In this document: positions 8,595-17,781 of the stretch, one piece after another | Position numbering within the stretch: position 1 is the first letter of the stretch | Layout of the letters: the number at the start of each line of letters is the position of its first letter | Assembly (NCBI GenBank): GCA_964448935.1 | Contig: CAYVBE010000005.1 | Location: 1 to 53,480 of the forward strand | Direction: 5' to 3' | Source: CAYVBE01 sp964448935 | Lineage (GTDB): Bacteria; Planctomycetota; Brocadiia; SM23-32 | Length of the DNA stretch: 53,480 nucleotides | Program-made: the position numbers and the translations under genes | Notes under the pieces: model-generated | What the model was told of the DNA's origin: nothing | The model's input: the letters and a program-made list of their open reading frames with translations, nothing else | The model's database searches: none

Positions 8595-8623
8595 ATTATA
8601 GGCAATCACCTGAGGACATGCAA
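8595..8623 (-). promoter_or_regulatory. Sigma-70-type promoter of the superoxide reductase gene
   Basis: On the minus strand TTGCAT (8618-8623), a 17-base spacer and TATAAT (8595-8600) form a near-consensus promoter. Transcription would start near 8588, giving a leader of about 85 bases that contains a CGGGCG/CGCCCG inverted repeat before the SOR start codon. Confidence 0.65.
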
Positions 8624-8652
8624 ACCTATCTTTCTTGCGCCGCTTCCCTCCC

Positions 8653-9564
8653 TCAACGGGCTTCGAGGAAGTCCACAATCCCCCCAACGGCCGCCTCCGC
8701 GTCGTAGTCCAGCAGCACGTGGTGGTCCGAGCGCGAGAAGACGGCCTTCCGCTTCTGCTGCGACGGCATCCTCTCCAGCACCCGCTTCATCGCGGCCGGG
8801 GAGCAGACTTCGTCCCCCGTCGAATGGACCAGCAACACAGGCATCTTCAGCGGTGACAGGTCGCTCCGCAGCGCCTTCCGCCCCAGTGCGAAAAGGGCCC
8901 GGCTGGCCGAGGTGGGAAAGGCCGTGTACCGAACCACCTTATCCCGGTTCTCCTTCCGGTTCACGTGCACGAACCCGCCGCCCCGCGGCACGTACCACAG
9001 CACCGACCCCAGCACCGCCTGCCACCAGTGCGCCGGCAGCACGTAGAACCACTTGTGGCGCACGCGATAGTAGGGGGAAATGAGAACCAGGCGGTCGGGC
9101 GGCCGTTCGGCGGCCAGGATGGTGGCGATGGTGCCGCCCATGCTGAACCCCACGAGGGCTACGGTTTCATAGCGGCTCCGTATCGCCTCGTACCGCTCGC
9201 GGGCGTGTTGAAGAAGCTCCCCGGCCCCCACACCTTTCAGAGCGGCGGGCCGGGTGCCATGGCCGGCGTGGAGCGGCGCGTGGACGTCCCACCCCGCCTC
9301 GTCCAGTGCCTTCGGCAGACTTCCCAGAGCGGCGGGCGTCCCCAGCCAGCCGTGCAGCAGCAGGCAGGCCCTGCTCCGCCCGCGGTCAATGCGCGCCGGC
9401 TCGCCGCCCTGCATGAAGCCCGTCTCCGGGTCGCGCGGATGGGACGTGCCGTCCCTGTGCACGGCCGCGCAGCCCGCCACGTTGACCGCCACAAGCAGCA
9501 CAGCCACCGCCGCCAATCCCAGGCCGATCCATCGGCCTGTTCTGAGTAGCTTTCCTCTGTCCAT
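8653..9564 (-). CDS. Alpha/beta-hydrolase lipoprotein (carboxylesterase/monoacylglycerol-lipase-like)
   Basis: A 303-residue protein with an N-terminal hydrophobic stretch ending in a lipobox (VNVAGC), so it is probably a lipoprotein facing the periplasm. The hydrolase core starts with LLLHGWLGTP (oxyanion region), has the nucleophile elbow GFSMGG, the acid in STGDEV and the His in SDHHVLLD, completing a Ser-Asp-His triad. The arrangement matches carboxylesterase Est30/monoacylglycerol lipase proteins acting on short-chain esters or monoglycerides. The start at 9564 gives a proper signal sequence; upstream in-frame residues are not plausible. It diverges from the large envelope operon. Confidence 0.87.
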   Translation of the reverse strand: MDRGKLLRTGRWIGLGLAAVAVLLVAVNVAGCAAVHRDGTSHPRDPETGFMQGGEPARIDRGRSRACLLLHGWLGTPAALGSLPKALDEAGWDVHAPLHAGHGTRPAALKGVGAGELLQHARERYEAIRSRYETVALVGFSMGGTIATILAAERPPDRLVLISPYYRVRHKWFYVLPAHWWQAVLGSVLWYVPRGGGFVHVNRKENRDKVVRYTAFPTSASRALFALGRKALRSDLSPLKMPVLLVHSTGDEVCSPAAMKRVLERMPSQQKRKAVFSRSDHHVLLDYDAEAAVGGIVDFLEAR

Positions 9565-9608
9565 AACACCCCGCAATATAGCGCCCCGTGCCGGGACGCG
9601 CAAGAATA

Positions 9609-9631
9609 GCGCGCGCGAGTTTTGCGCGCGC
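9609..9631. repeat. Perfect 8-bp inverted repeat in divergent intergenic region
   Basis: GCGCGCGC (9609-9616) and GCGCGCGC (9624-9631) flank a seven-base GAGTTTT loop. It lies just upstream of the -35 box of the rightward promoter at 9640 and about 45 bases before the esterase start, so it could be an operator or a transcript hairpin. Confidence 0.4.
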
Positions 9632-9639
9632 AATCGCTC

Positions 9640-9668
9640 TTGCACAGTGCGCCCCGCAGGGATATCAT
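9640..9668 (+). promoter_or_regulatory. Predicted promoter of the MoxR/VWA envelope operon
   Basis: TTGCAC (9640-9645), a 17-base spacer and TATCAT (9663-9668) on the plus strand. The start point would be near 9675, about 68 bases before the DUF4159 start codon. It is the best promoter-like site upstream of the nine-gene run to 25400. Confidence 0.5.
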
Positions 9669-9742
9669 GCTATCATGTATAAAAGATGGGAATTCAACTC
9701 CCCGCGCCGGATGTCTCTCTCATACCGAAAGGGGTATGGAAA

Positions 9743-11251
9743 ATGAGGAGAGTTCTGGTTGCCATCCTGCTGCTGATGTCGCTGGCCGTCAGTGCCGCGG
9801 AATACGACCTGCCGAAGGGGCCCTGCCCCTCAGCCCCGCCGGGCAATCCACAACGCCGCAAAGGCGGCGAGAGTTTCCCGCCCCTGCCGCTTCCGGCCAC
9901 GCCCCTCCGGCGCACCGAGAAGAAACGCCCGCCCGCGCCGCCCCCGCTGGTCGCCAAGATCCAATACGGCGACGTGCGCGAGGCGACTTACGGCGACAAG
10001 ACCGTGCGCTACCATGACTGGAACAAGGACCCGGGCGACATCCCCATGCTGGTTCGGCTGGCCAACCAGGCGCTCAAGGTGCGCTACGGCCACAAGCGCG
10101 GGCCGCTGGAGGCATTCGAACCCGATCCGTCCCAGTGCCCCATATGGTACTACACCGGCAGCGACGATTTTGCCCTGGCCGGCGCCGAGGTGGCCCGCCT
10201 GCGAGAATTCGTCCAGAACGGCGGCACCGTCTGGGGCGACACCTGCTTCGGCGATCCCGAGTTTTTCCAGGCATTCATGCGGGAGATGAACCGCGTGCTG
10301 CCCGGCCACCGCTGGCGACGCCTGAGCGCCGAGCATGCCCTGTTCCACTGCTATTACGACATCAGCGAGGTCGAATATACGCGTGGCGTTCCGGATGCCG
10401 AAAGCGGCCGGGGCGAGCCCGTCTTCCTGGGGCTGGAACTCGGCGACCGCACGGCCATAATCCTCTCTCGCTACGACCTGAGCTGCGGCTGGGACGGGCA
10501 CGTCCGGAAGGGAGCCCTCAGCGTGGCGCCCGAACAGGCGCGCCGCCTGGGCGTCAACATGATCGTCTACAGCCTGGCCACGTTCGAGCTGGCCCGATAC
10601 CAGAGCGTCGGCAAGGTCTACTACGAGGCGGAGGAGCGGGCGCGGGGTGACTTCGTGTTCGCCCAGGCGCGGCTGACCGACAACTGGGACACGCAGCCCA
10701 ACGCCATCGCCAACCTGCTGAAAGCCGTCTCCGCAGGGACCAGCGCCGAGGTCAAGTTCCAACGCCGGGCCGTGGACCTGGTCAGCGGGGAGCTTATGCA
10801 GTATCCCTTTCTCTATCTGACCGGACGCTATGACTTTACACTGGGCGAGGCGGAGGTCCAGGCGCTGCGGCGCTACCTGACCGGCGGCGGGTTCCTGCTG
10901 GCCACCCCCAGCGCTGGCAAGCGGGAGTTCGACGTGGCCTTCCGTCGCGAGATCGCCCGCGTTCTGCCCGGCAACGACCTGCAGAAACTCCCGGAGGACC
11001 ACTCCGCATACACCATCTTCCACAGCATCTCCGGAGTCAGCTACACCGACTACCTCGAGACGCTGGGCGAAAGCCCGCCGTCGCTCCCGCTGGAAGGGAT
11101 TGAACTCGGCGGGACCGTCTCCGTCATCTACTGCCCTTACGGCCTCGGAGGCGGCTGGCGGGGGTTTGACCATCCCTTCGCCCGCGCGGTGCAGCACCAG
11201 GACGCCCTCAGCCTGGGCGTCAACATCGTGCTGTATGCCATGACGCACTGA
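9743..11251 (+). CDS. Exported tandem DUF4159 protein
   Basis: A 502-residue protein with a signal peptide (MRRVLVAILLLMSLAVSA, cleavage before AEYD). Two DUF4159 units follow a Pro-rich linker. The first contains WYYTGSDDF, a LREFVQNGG stretch, FMREMNRVLPGHRW and a terminal LGVNMIVYSL; the second repeats the same order as LYLTGRYDF, LRRYLTGGG, FRREIARVLPGNDL and LGVNIVLYAM. DUF4159 is a glutamine-amidotransferase-like fold of unknown function common beside MoxR genes. The usual form has one unit, so this looks like an internal duplication. Start chosen at the ATG with AAAGGGG upstream and a clean signal peptide. Confidence 0.85.
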   Translation: MRRVLVAILLLMSLAVSAAEYDLPKGPCPSAPPGNPQRRKGGESFPPLPLPATPLRRTEKKRPPAPPPLVAKIQYGDVREATYGDKTVRYHDWNKDPGDIPMLVRLANQALKVRYGHKRGPLEAFEPDPSQCPIWYYTGSDDFALAGAEVARLREFVQNGGTVWGDTCFGDPEFFQAFMREMNRVLPGHRWRRLSAEHALFHCYYDISEVEYTRGVPDAESGRGEPVFLGLELGDRTAIILSRYDLSCGWDGHVRKGALSVAPEQARRLGVNMIVYSLATFELARYQSVGKVYYEAEERARGDFVFAQARLTDNWDTQPNAIANLLKAVSAGTSAEVKFQRRAVDLVSGELMQYPFLYLTGRYDFTLGEAEVQALRRYLTGGGFLLATPSAGKREFDVAFRREIARVLPGNDLQKLPEDHSAYTIFHSISGVSYTDYLETLGESPPSLPLEGIELGGTVSVIYCPYGLGGGWRGFDHPFARAVQHQDALSLGVNIVLYAMTH

Positions 11252-11312
11252 CGGCCCGGTCCGATGCCCGCTCAGGGCAGCGCCGCAGCATTTTGCTGGG
11301 AGACCATCCACG

Positions 11313-12386
11313 TTGGCCAACGGCAGACCGAGCGGAACACGACAGAGACAGCGGCGCGAGCGCGACGCCCGGCTGGTCGAAAGGCTGGGCGCCCTGCGCG
11401 ATACGCTGCTGACCGAGATCAAAAAGGTCATCATCGGCCAGGAGAAGGTCCTGGAGCAGATTCTGGTCACCCTCTTCTGCCGGGGCCACTGCCTGGTGAT
11501 CGGCGTGCCCGGCCTGGCCAAAACGCTCATCGTGCGCACCCTGGCCAGCGCACTGCGCCTGGACTTCAAGCGCATCCAGTTCACCCCGGACCTGATGCCC
11601 AGCGACATCACCGGCACGGAGATACTGGACATCAAACCCGGCACGCAGGAGCGGGATTTCCGCTTCGTGCCCGGCCCCATCTTCACCAACATCCTGCTGG
11701 CCGACGAGATCAACCGCACGCCTCCCAAAACCCAGGCCGCGCTGCTGGAGTCCATGCAGGAATACAGTGTGACGGTGGCCGGGGAGACGCATCAGATCCG
11801 GCAGCCGTTCTTCGTGCTGGCCACCCAGAACCCCATCGAGCAGGAGGGCACCTACCCCCTGCCGGAGGCCCAGCTCGACCGGTTCATGCTGAATATCCTG
11901 ATTGACTACCCCAGCCGGGAAGAGGAAATCCGCATCTTCAAGGTCACCACCACGGACTCCCTGCCGGAACCTGACCCCGTGATGGACGGCCGGCAGATAA
12001 AGCAGATCCAGGAGATCGTCCGGCGCATGCCCGTCAGCGACCACGTGCTGGGCTACGTGGCCAGCCTGGTGCGCGCCACGCGGCCGAGCTGCCGGGAGGC
12101 GCCCGAGTTCACGCGCAGCTACGTCGAATGGGGCGCCGGTCCGCGCGCCGGGCAATACCTGGTGCTGGGCGCCAAGGCGCTGGCCATCATTGACGGCCGC
12201 TTCAACGTCTCCTGCTCCGACGTGCGCGCCGTCGCCCATCCCGTGCTGCGGCACCGCATCTTCACCAACTTCAACGCCGACAGCGAAGGCATAGACGTCG
12301 AGGATGTCATTGACCACCTCCTGGAGACCATCCGCGAGCCGGACGAGCAGGCATACGCCCACAGAGGGCGCAGCGGAGGGGAGTAG
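11313..12386 (+). CDS. MoxR-family AAA+ ATPase
   Basis: A 357-residue cytoplasmic ATPase. Walker A is GVPGLAKT (64-71), Walker B LLADEINR (128-135), followed by the LESMQEYSVTVAG and ATQNPIEQEGTYPLPEAQLDRF segments that mark MoxR. Such ATPases act with DUF58/VWA partners as chaperones that insert metals or assemble complexes. The start is taken as TTG at 11313, with GGGAG about twelve bases upstream; no in-frame ATG exists before the conserved domain. It is 61 bases after DUF4159 and directly precedes the DUF58 gene. Confidence 0.95.
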   Translation: MANGRPSGTRQRQRRERDARLVERLGALRDTLLTEIKKVIIGQEKVLEQILVTLFCRGHCLVIGVPGLAKTLIVRTLASALRLDFKRIQFTPDLMPSDITGTEILDIKPGTQERDFRFVPGPIFTNILLADEINRTPPKTQAALLESMQEYSVTVAGETHQIRQPFFVLATQNPIEQEGTYPLPEAQLDRFMLNILIDYPSREEEIRIFKVTTTDSLPEPDPVMDGRQIKQIQEIVRRMPVSDHVLGYVASLVRATRPSCREAPEFTRSYVEWGAGPRAGQYLVLGAKALAIIDGRFNVSCSDVRAVAHPVLRHRIFTNFNADSEGIDVEDVIDHLLETIREPDEQAYAHRGRSGGE

Positions 12387-12425
12387 CCCGGTGGGTGCAC
12401 ACGCCACAAGTTGAGCAACTCCACG

Positions 12426-13325
12426 ATGCGCGCCGCCTTCAGGAGCAAGTTCTACGACCCCCAGAAGCTGGCCCGTATCAAAAACCTCCAGCTTCTGGCC
12501 CGCACCGTCGTCGAGGGCTACATCAGCGGCCTTCACAGGAGCCCCTTCAAGGGCTTCAGCTCCGAGTTCGCCGAATACCGCGAATACATGCCCGGCGACG
12601 ACCTGAAGCACTTCGACTGGCGCGTCTTCGCCCGCACCGACAAACGCTACGTGCGCCAGTACGAGGAGGAGACCAACCTGACCTGCACCCTCCTGCTGGA
12701 CGCCAGCGGCTCGATGCAGTTCGGCGAAGAAGAACTCACCAAATTCGACTACGCCCGCTACCTGGCCGCCGCCCTGACCTACCTGATGATCCAGCAGCGG
12801 GACCAGGTCGGCCTGGTCCTGTTTGGCAAGGAGGTGCGCAGCCGCATCCCGGCCCGCAACAGCCCCGGCCACATGAAGTTTATGCTGGAGCAGATAGAGA
12901 AGGTCGAGGCCGAGGGAGAGACGGGCATCGCGCCCTGCCTGCACGCCATCGCCGAGAGCACCACCCGCCGCGGCCTCGTCATCGTCATCAGCGACTTGAT
13001 TGACGATCAGGACGAGGTGATGAACGCGCTCAATCACTTCCGCCACGACCGCAACGAGGTGATCGTGTTCAACGTCTTTCACCCGGCCGAGCGCGACCTG
13101 CCCTACGACGGGTTGGTGGAGCTTCTGGACCTGGAAACAGGCCGCACGATGCAGGTGCGCGCCGACGTGGTCCGGCAGGAATACCAGAGCAAGTTCCAGG
13201 ATTTCATCCGCCGTTACCAGGCCGAATGCGCCGCCGCGCGCATAGACTACCAGCTCGTGACAACCGACCTGCCGTTCGAACTGATGCTGGCATCGTACCT
13301 GAACCGACGCGAGAAGTACCGCTGA
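12426..13325 (+). CDS. DUF58 protein with VWA-type MIDAS
   Basis: A 299-residue soluble protein. The DUF58 signature YREYMPGDDLKHFDW is at residues 51-65 and a canonical MIDAS motif DASGS at 92-96, so it should bind Mg or Mn as a von Willebrand A-like domain. DUF58 proteins are the constant partners of MoxR ATPases. Neither the ATG at 12426 nor an in-frame TTG at 12411 has a clear ribosome-binding site; the ATG is preferred. It is 18 bases before the BatA-like gene. Confidence 0.93.
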   Translation: MRAAFRSKFYDPQKLARIKNLQLLARTVVEGYISGLHRSPFKGFSSEFAEYREYMPGDDLKHFDWRVFARTDKRYVRQYEEETNLTCTLLLDASGSMQFGEEELTKFDYARYLAAALTYLMIQQRDQVGLVLFGKEVRSRIPARNSPGHMKFMLEQIEKVEAEGETGIAPCLHAIAESTTRRGLVIVISDLIDDQDEVMNALNHFRHDRNEVIVFNVFHPAERDLPYDGLVELLDLETGRTMQVRADVVRQEYQSKFQDFIRRYQAECAAARIDYQLVTTDLPFELMLASYLNRREKYR

Positions 13326-13342
13326 GCCCCCCGGGGTAGCCT

Positions 13343-15424
13343 ATGACATACCTGCACCTGTTCTGGGCCTCGCTGGCCATACCGGTCATCATACACCTGG
13401 TGTACCGCCGCAAGGCCCGGCGCATCCCGTTCAGCACGCTACGCTTCGTCCAGATGGTGGACCAGCGGGTGGCCCGGCGCCACAGGCTGAAGGAGCTTCT
13501 CCTGCTGGCGCTGCGCATCCTGCTCCTGGCCGCCCTCATCGGGGCGCTCTACCGGCCCATCGTCCGCTCCGAGACCTTCCGCGGCGAGAACGTGCCCGCC
13601 GCCGCGGCCGTCGTGCTGGACAACACCTACTCGATGCGGGCCGTCCACGAGGGCATGGCGCGCTTCGACCGCGCCACGGGGGCCGCCGCCGAGATACTCT
13701 CCGGCCTGCAGCACGGCGACTCCGCATCCCTCGTCCTGTTCGACGATCCGGACGACGCCCCCGTGGAGTTCACCACCGGCCTTTCCAGCCTGGCCGCCCG
13801 CCTCGACTCTATGGAGTGCGGCTACGGGACCGCGCCCGCCACCGGCGCGCTCGGACGCGCACTGAAGGGCCTGGCCCGGAGCCGCCAGCCCGAGAAGGAG
13901 CTTTACGTTATCAGCGATTTCCAGCGCCTTTCCTGGACCAACGCCGTGCGCGAACTCAGCAATCTGAACCCGGACATGCCCGTATACCTGATTGACGCCG
14001 GCGGCCCCATGGGCGAGAACCTGAGCCTGGAAACCGCCGAGTTCGGCCTCAACGTGCAGGTCGCCGGCGCCGCCTCGGAGGTGCTCTGCACCGTGGCCAA
14101 TACCGGCCCGGAGAACATGAACAAGAAGCTGACGCTGGCGGTCAACGGTGAGAAGACCGCCGAAGAGCAGGTGGCCCTGGCCCCCGGCGCGCGCATGGGC
14201 GCGGTGTTGCGGCACGTGTTCGGGCGGACCGGCGACGTCGGCCTGGAGGCCCGGCTGGAGCCCGATGCCCTGCTGGCGGACAACGCCCGCTACATCGCGG
14301 CAAAGGTGCGCGAAGAATTGCCCGTGCTGCTGGTGAACGGCGACCCGTCGGCCGCCGCATTCCTGGACGAGACCACCTACGCCCGACTGGCGCTGGAGGC
14401 CCCGGCGCCCGGCGGCACCGCCCTCTCGCCCCTGCAGGTCCACACCGTGACGACCGCCGAGCTGCCGCGGGTCAGGCTGGCCGATTACGCCTGCGTGCTG
14501 CTCGCCAACGTTCCGCGCTTCTCGGAGCAGGCGGCCGCCGCGCTCGGCCGCTACGTCCGGGACGGCGGAGGTCTCATCGTGTTCATGGGCGACCGCGTGG
14601 ACGTGGCTTCCTACAACACGGCCCTGGGCGCGGACCTGCTGCCGGGCGTCCTGGGACGCGCGCAGGAAGACCCCGACGGCGCGTCCCTGAGCCACATCAA
14701 CCGGACGCACCCCGTCTTCTACAGCCTCTCCGAGCACATCAACACCCGCCGGGTGCGCGTGGAGCGCAGCCTCGCCGTGGAACCAACGGAGGACGCCGCG
14801 GTGCTCGCAACCACGGCCATTGGCCCCCTGCTGCTGGAGAAGAGCGCCGGGGCCGGCATCGTGCTGCTGTGCGCCACGGCAGCGGACATGGATTGGAGCA
14901 ACCTGCCGGCGCGGCCGTTCTACCTGCCGCTGCTCCACCAGATGGTCTACTACTCAGGCCGGCCGGCGGAGCGCGCCGCCGACGTGACCGTTGGTATGCC
15001 GTACGTGCTGAGGCTGCCCCGGACGAAGGACGGGCCGGAGGTCTTCTTCTACGGACCGGGGGACGATGAGGAGCCCCTGGCGGTCCTGAAGCCCGGGGGC
15101 GGCGAGCAGCCGCAGATCGTCTTCCCGAACACCGCCCTTCCCGGCATCTATCGGGCGGTCTACTCCCTGGATGGCGAGCAGCAGCGGCGCCTCTTCGCCG
15201 TTAACGTGGACGTGGCCGAGAGCCAGTTCGACCGCGTTGCGCCGGAAGAGGTGGCCGAGATGCTGCAGACCGGACAGGCGCGGGTCGTCAGCGAGCCGAA
15301 GAACCTGGGGCAGGTCGTCAAACGCCGGCGGCGCGGGCTGCCCCTGTGGAACTACCTGTTCGCCGCGGCCATCGTCCTGGCCGTCGCCGAGAGCTACGTG
15401 GGAAACGCACTCATCAAACGTTGA
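13343..15424 (+). CDS. BatA-like membrane protein with N-terminal double-TM and VWA domain
   Basis: A 693-residue protein. It begins with the aerotolerance-regulator N-terminal domain: TM at about 3-21, YRRK, then a second TM at 53-70. A VWA-like domain follows with DNTYS at 93-97, where the second MIDAS position is Thr instead of Ser. The middle contains a glutamine-amidotransferase-like segment (ADYACVLLANVPRF to GGGLIVFMGDRVD) and the C-terminus ends in one more TM helix (about 668-690). This is the planctomycete-type long BatA. It probably anchors the MoxR/DUF58 pair at the inner membrane. Confidence 0.88.
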   Translation: MTYLHLFWASLAIPVIIHLVYRRKARRIPFSTLRFVQMVDQRVARRHRLKELLLLALRILLLAALIGALYRPIVRSETFRGENVPAAAAVVLDNTYSMRAVHEGMARFDRATGAAAEILSGLQHGDSASLVLFDDPDDAPVEFTTGLSSLAARLDSMECGYGTAPATGALGRALKGLARSRQPEKELYVISDFQRLSWTNAVRELSNLNPDMPVYLIDAGGPMGENLSLETAEFGLNVQVAGAASEVLCTVANTGPENMNKKLTLAVNGEKTAEEQVALAPGARMGAVLRHVFGRTGDVGLEARLEPDALLADNARYIAAKVREELPVLLVNGDPSAAAFLDETTYARLALEAPAPGGTALSPLQVHTVTTAELPRVRLADYACVLLANVPRFSEQAAAALGRYVRDGGGLIVFMGDRVDVASYNTALGADLLPGVLGRAQEDPDGASLSHINRTHPVFYSLSEHINTRRVRVERSLAVEPTEDAAVLATTAIGPLLLEKSAGAGIVLLCATAADMDWSNLPARPFYLPLLHQMVYYSGRPAERAADVTVGMPYVLRLPRTKDGPEVFFYGPGDDEEPLAVLKPGGGEQPQIVFPNTALPGIYRAVYSLDGEQQRRLFAVNVDVAESQFDRVAPEEVAEMLQTGQARVVSEPKNLGQVVKRRRRGLPLWNYLFAAAIVLAVAESYVGNALIKR

Positions 15425-15446
15425 AAGGCCTTTCGAGGGGAGAACT

Positions 15447-17762
15447 ATGAAGGACTGGGAGGTGGCATTCACGGGCGAGTGGCCGGCGCTGCTGGTGGTC
15501 TGCGGCGCCCTGGCCGCCGTCGTGGTGACCCTCCTTTTCTACCGCCGGAAGCGCGAGAAACTCTCCGCGCGGGCGCTCAAGGTCCTCTCCGGCCTGCGCG
15601 CCGCCGCCATCGTGGCGCTGGCAGTCTGCATGTTGCAGCCCGTGCTGCGGTTCACCCTGACGCAGGCGTCGCAGACCTCGGTTGCCGTGCTGGTGGACAT
15701 CTCGGAGAGCATGGAGATCCAGGACGCCGCCGGCGGAGACTCGCGCCTGGAGGCGGCAAAGTCGCTGCTGCTCGATGAGCCCTCCCGGATGCTGCCGGCG
15801 CTCAAGCGCGTGCAGGAGACCCGGCTCTACACATTCGGCGCGGTCACGGGCGAGGTGGCCGACCCCGAGGACCTCCGCGAGGCGCGGCCCGACCAAAAGG
15901 CCACCGCGCTGGGCGAGGCGCTGAAGGACATCGTCCGCCAGGTCGGCCAGTCCAACGTCTCCGCCCTGGTGCTGATGAGCGACGGCGTCTCCACGCAGGG
16001 CGAGGAACCGGAGGCGGCGGCCCGCACGCTGGGCGTGCCCATATTCCCCGTGGTGCTGGGCGGGCGGCTGGTGGAAGAAGGCCGCTTCCGGGACGTGGGC
16101 ATCGTGTCGGTGCCGCAGAATCCGGAGTTCATCGTCAACAACAAAGCCACCCTCGCGATCGAGGTCTCCGGTGTGGGACTGGGCGCCCTGACCGAGGAGG
16201 AACGCGAGATGCCGCTCCTTCTGGAAACCGAGGACGGCGAGGCGCTGGCGGAGACGGCGGTGAACATGCCCGCCCGCGACGGCGCCGTGCGGGTGGAGCT
16301 GGAATTCGTGCCGGACCGGGTGGGCATCCGCCGCGTCCGGGCGCGCCTGCCCGAGCTGGCAGACGAGACCATAAAGGAAAATAACTCCCGCTCGTTCACC
16401 ATCCAGGTCACCGACCCGCGCATCCGTGTCCTCATGGTCGAGGGCACGGTGCGCAGCGAATACCGCTTCCTGCGCCGGGTGCTGGAGAGCGATCCCAACC
16501 TGGAGGTCAGTTCCGTGGTTAAGCTCAGCGGCAAGCGCTTCCTGGCGCAGGGCGTGCAGCCGGGCGTGGACCTGAGCCGCGGGCTGCCCGCACAGGCCGA
16601 GGACTACCAGGAGTTCGACGTGGTCGCACTCGGGGACACAGGCCACGAGGAGTTCACCGGAGTCCAGCTCGAGCTGCTCAAGGGCTTCGTGGACGAGGGC
16701 GGCGGACTGCTGGCCATGGGCGGCTACCAGGCTTTCGGCGCGGGGGGCTACGCGGACAGCGCTCTGGCGGACGTCCTGCCCGTCACCATGGGCGGTGAGG
16801 GCGACGGCCACGCCGAGGAGCCCTTCGACCCCAGCATGACCGCCGGGGGGAACGTTCACCCCGTTCTGGACGGCTGCGCCCCGTTCTTCCGCGGGGAGAA
16901 CCGCGTCAGCCTGGACGGCGCCAACCGCGTGACGGGCCTCAAGCCCGGCGCGGACGCCCTGCTGGTCCACCCCATCGAGACCGTCGGGACGGAGCCCCTG
17001 CCGGTGCTGGCCGTCCAGACCTACGGCTCCGGACGCGTGCTGGCGTTCACGGCCGACACCACGTGGAAGTGGAAATTCCAGGTCGAGGCCACCGGGCGCA
17101 ACTCCCCTTATTACCGCCTCTGGCGGCAGTCCGTGCGCTGGCTGGCCGGGCGCGACGTATCCGAAATGGCGCCGGACCAGCTCGTGCGCGCATGGCCCGC
17201 GCGGGTGGAATACGAACCCGATGATGTGGTGGTCTTCAACGCACAGGTCCGCAACCGCGCAAAGCAGCCCGAGGAAAACGCCGCCGTGGATCTGCGGGTC
17301 ATCTACCCCGCACCTGTCAGACGCAGGACACCGGACGGAGAGGAGCGGCGGGAGAAAGAAGCCAGGGTCGAGCTTTCGCCCGTGCCGCTCAGCCTCGGCC
17401 GTTACCAGGGCATGTGGACGCCCCCCGTCAGCGGTCTCTACCACGCCACAGCGCAGGCGCGGCTGGACGGGGAATCCCTGGGGCAGGACAGCTTCGAATT
17501 CGTCGTGGGCCGCGCCGCCTCGGAGTTTGATCGCGTGGACGTAGCGGAGAGCGTGCTGCAGACCCTGGCCGCCCAGACCGGCGGCTCCTACCACACCCAG
17601 GCCAGCGCCGCCCGGATCCCCGACGAACTCGAACGCCGCCGGCGCACGGTGCTCCGCCACGAGAAGATCAACCCCTGGGACACCCCCTGGTGGTTCTTCG
17701 CCCTCTTCCTCTCCTGCATCGCCGCCGAATGGATCCTCCGCAAACGTCAGGGTCTGGACTGA
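15447..17762 (+). CDS. VWA / glutamine-amidotransferase-like membrane protein
   Basis: A 771-residue protein with two N-terminal TM helices (about 14-31 and 50-66), a VWA domain with canonical MIDAS DISES (84-88), a central segment resembling the DUF1355 'putative glutamine amidotransferase' (FDVVALGDTGHEEF, FVDEGGGLLAMGG), an Ig-like periplasmic part and a C-terminal TM at about 747-766. AGGGGAG precedes the ATG at 15447. It has the same domain order as the preceding BatA-like gene, so the two may be diverged paralogues forming a heteromeric membrane complex. Confidence 0.87.
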   Translation: MKDWEVAFTGEWPALLVVCGALAAVVVTLLFYRRKREKLSARALKVLSGLRAAAIVALAVCMLQPVLRFTLTQASQTSVAVLVDISESMEIQDAAGGDSRLEAAKSLLLDEPSRMLPALKRVQETRLYTFGAVTGEVADPEDLREARPDQKATALGEALKDIVRQVGQSNVSALVLMSDGVSTQGEEPEAAARTLGVPIFPVVLGGRLVEEGRFRDVGIVSVPQNPEFIVNNKATLAIEVSGVGLGALTEEEREMPLLLETEDGEALAETAVNMPARDGAVRVELEFVPDRVGIRRVRARLPELADETIKENNSRSFTIQVTDPRIRVLMVEGTVRSEYRFLRRVLESDPNLEVSSVVKLSGKRFLAQGVQPGVDLSRGLPAQAEDYQEFDVVALGDTGHEEFTGVQLELLKGFVDEGGGLLAMGGYQAFGAGGYADSALADVLPVTMGGEGDGHAEEPFDPSMTAGGNVHPVLDGCAPFFRGENRVSLDGANRVTGLKPGADALLVHPIETVGTEPLPVLAVQTYGSGRVLAFTADTTWKWKFQVEATGRNSPYYRLWRQSVRWLAGRDVSEMAPDQLVRAWPARVEYEPDDVVVFNAQVRNRAKQPEENAAVDLRVIYPAPVRRRTPDGEERREKEARVELSPVPLSLGRYQGMWTPPVSGLYHATAQARLDGESLGQDSFEFVVGRAASEFDRVDVAESVLQTLAAQTGGSYHTQASAARIPDELERRRRTVLRHEKINPWDTPWWFFALFLSCIAAEWILRKRQGLD

Positions 17763-17781
17763 GCGCGCCCGGAATGCGGTT

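Noticed and set aside
11220..13082. A 620-codon minus-strand frame opposite MoxR and DUF58
   Set aside because: The opposite frames encode unmistakable MoxR and DUF58 motifs; the minus frame crosses a gene boundary and has no family features.
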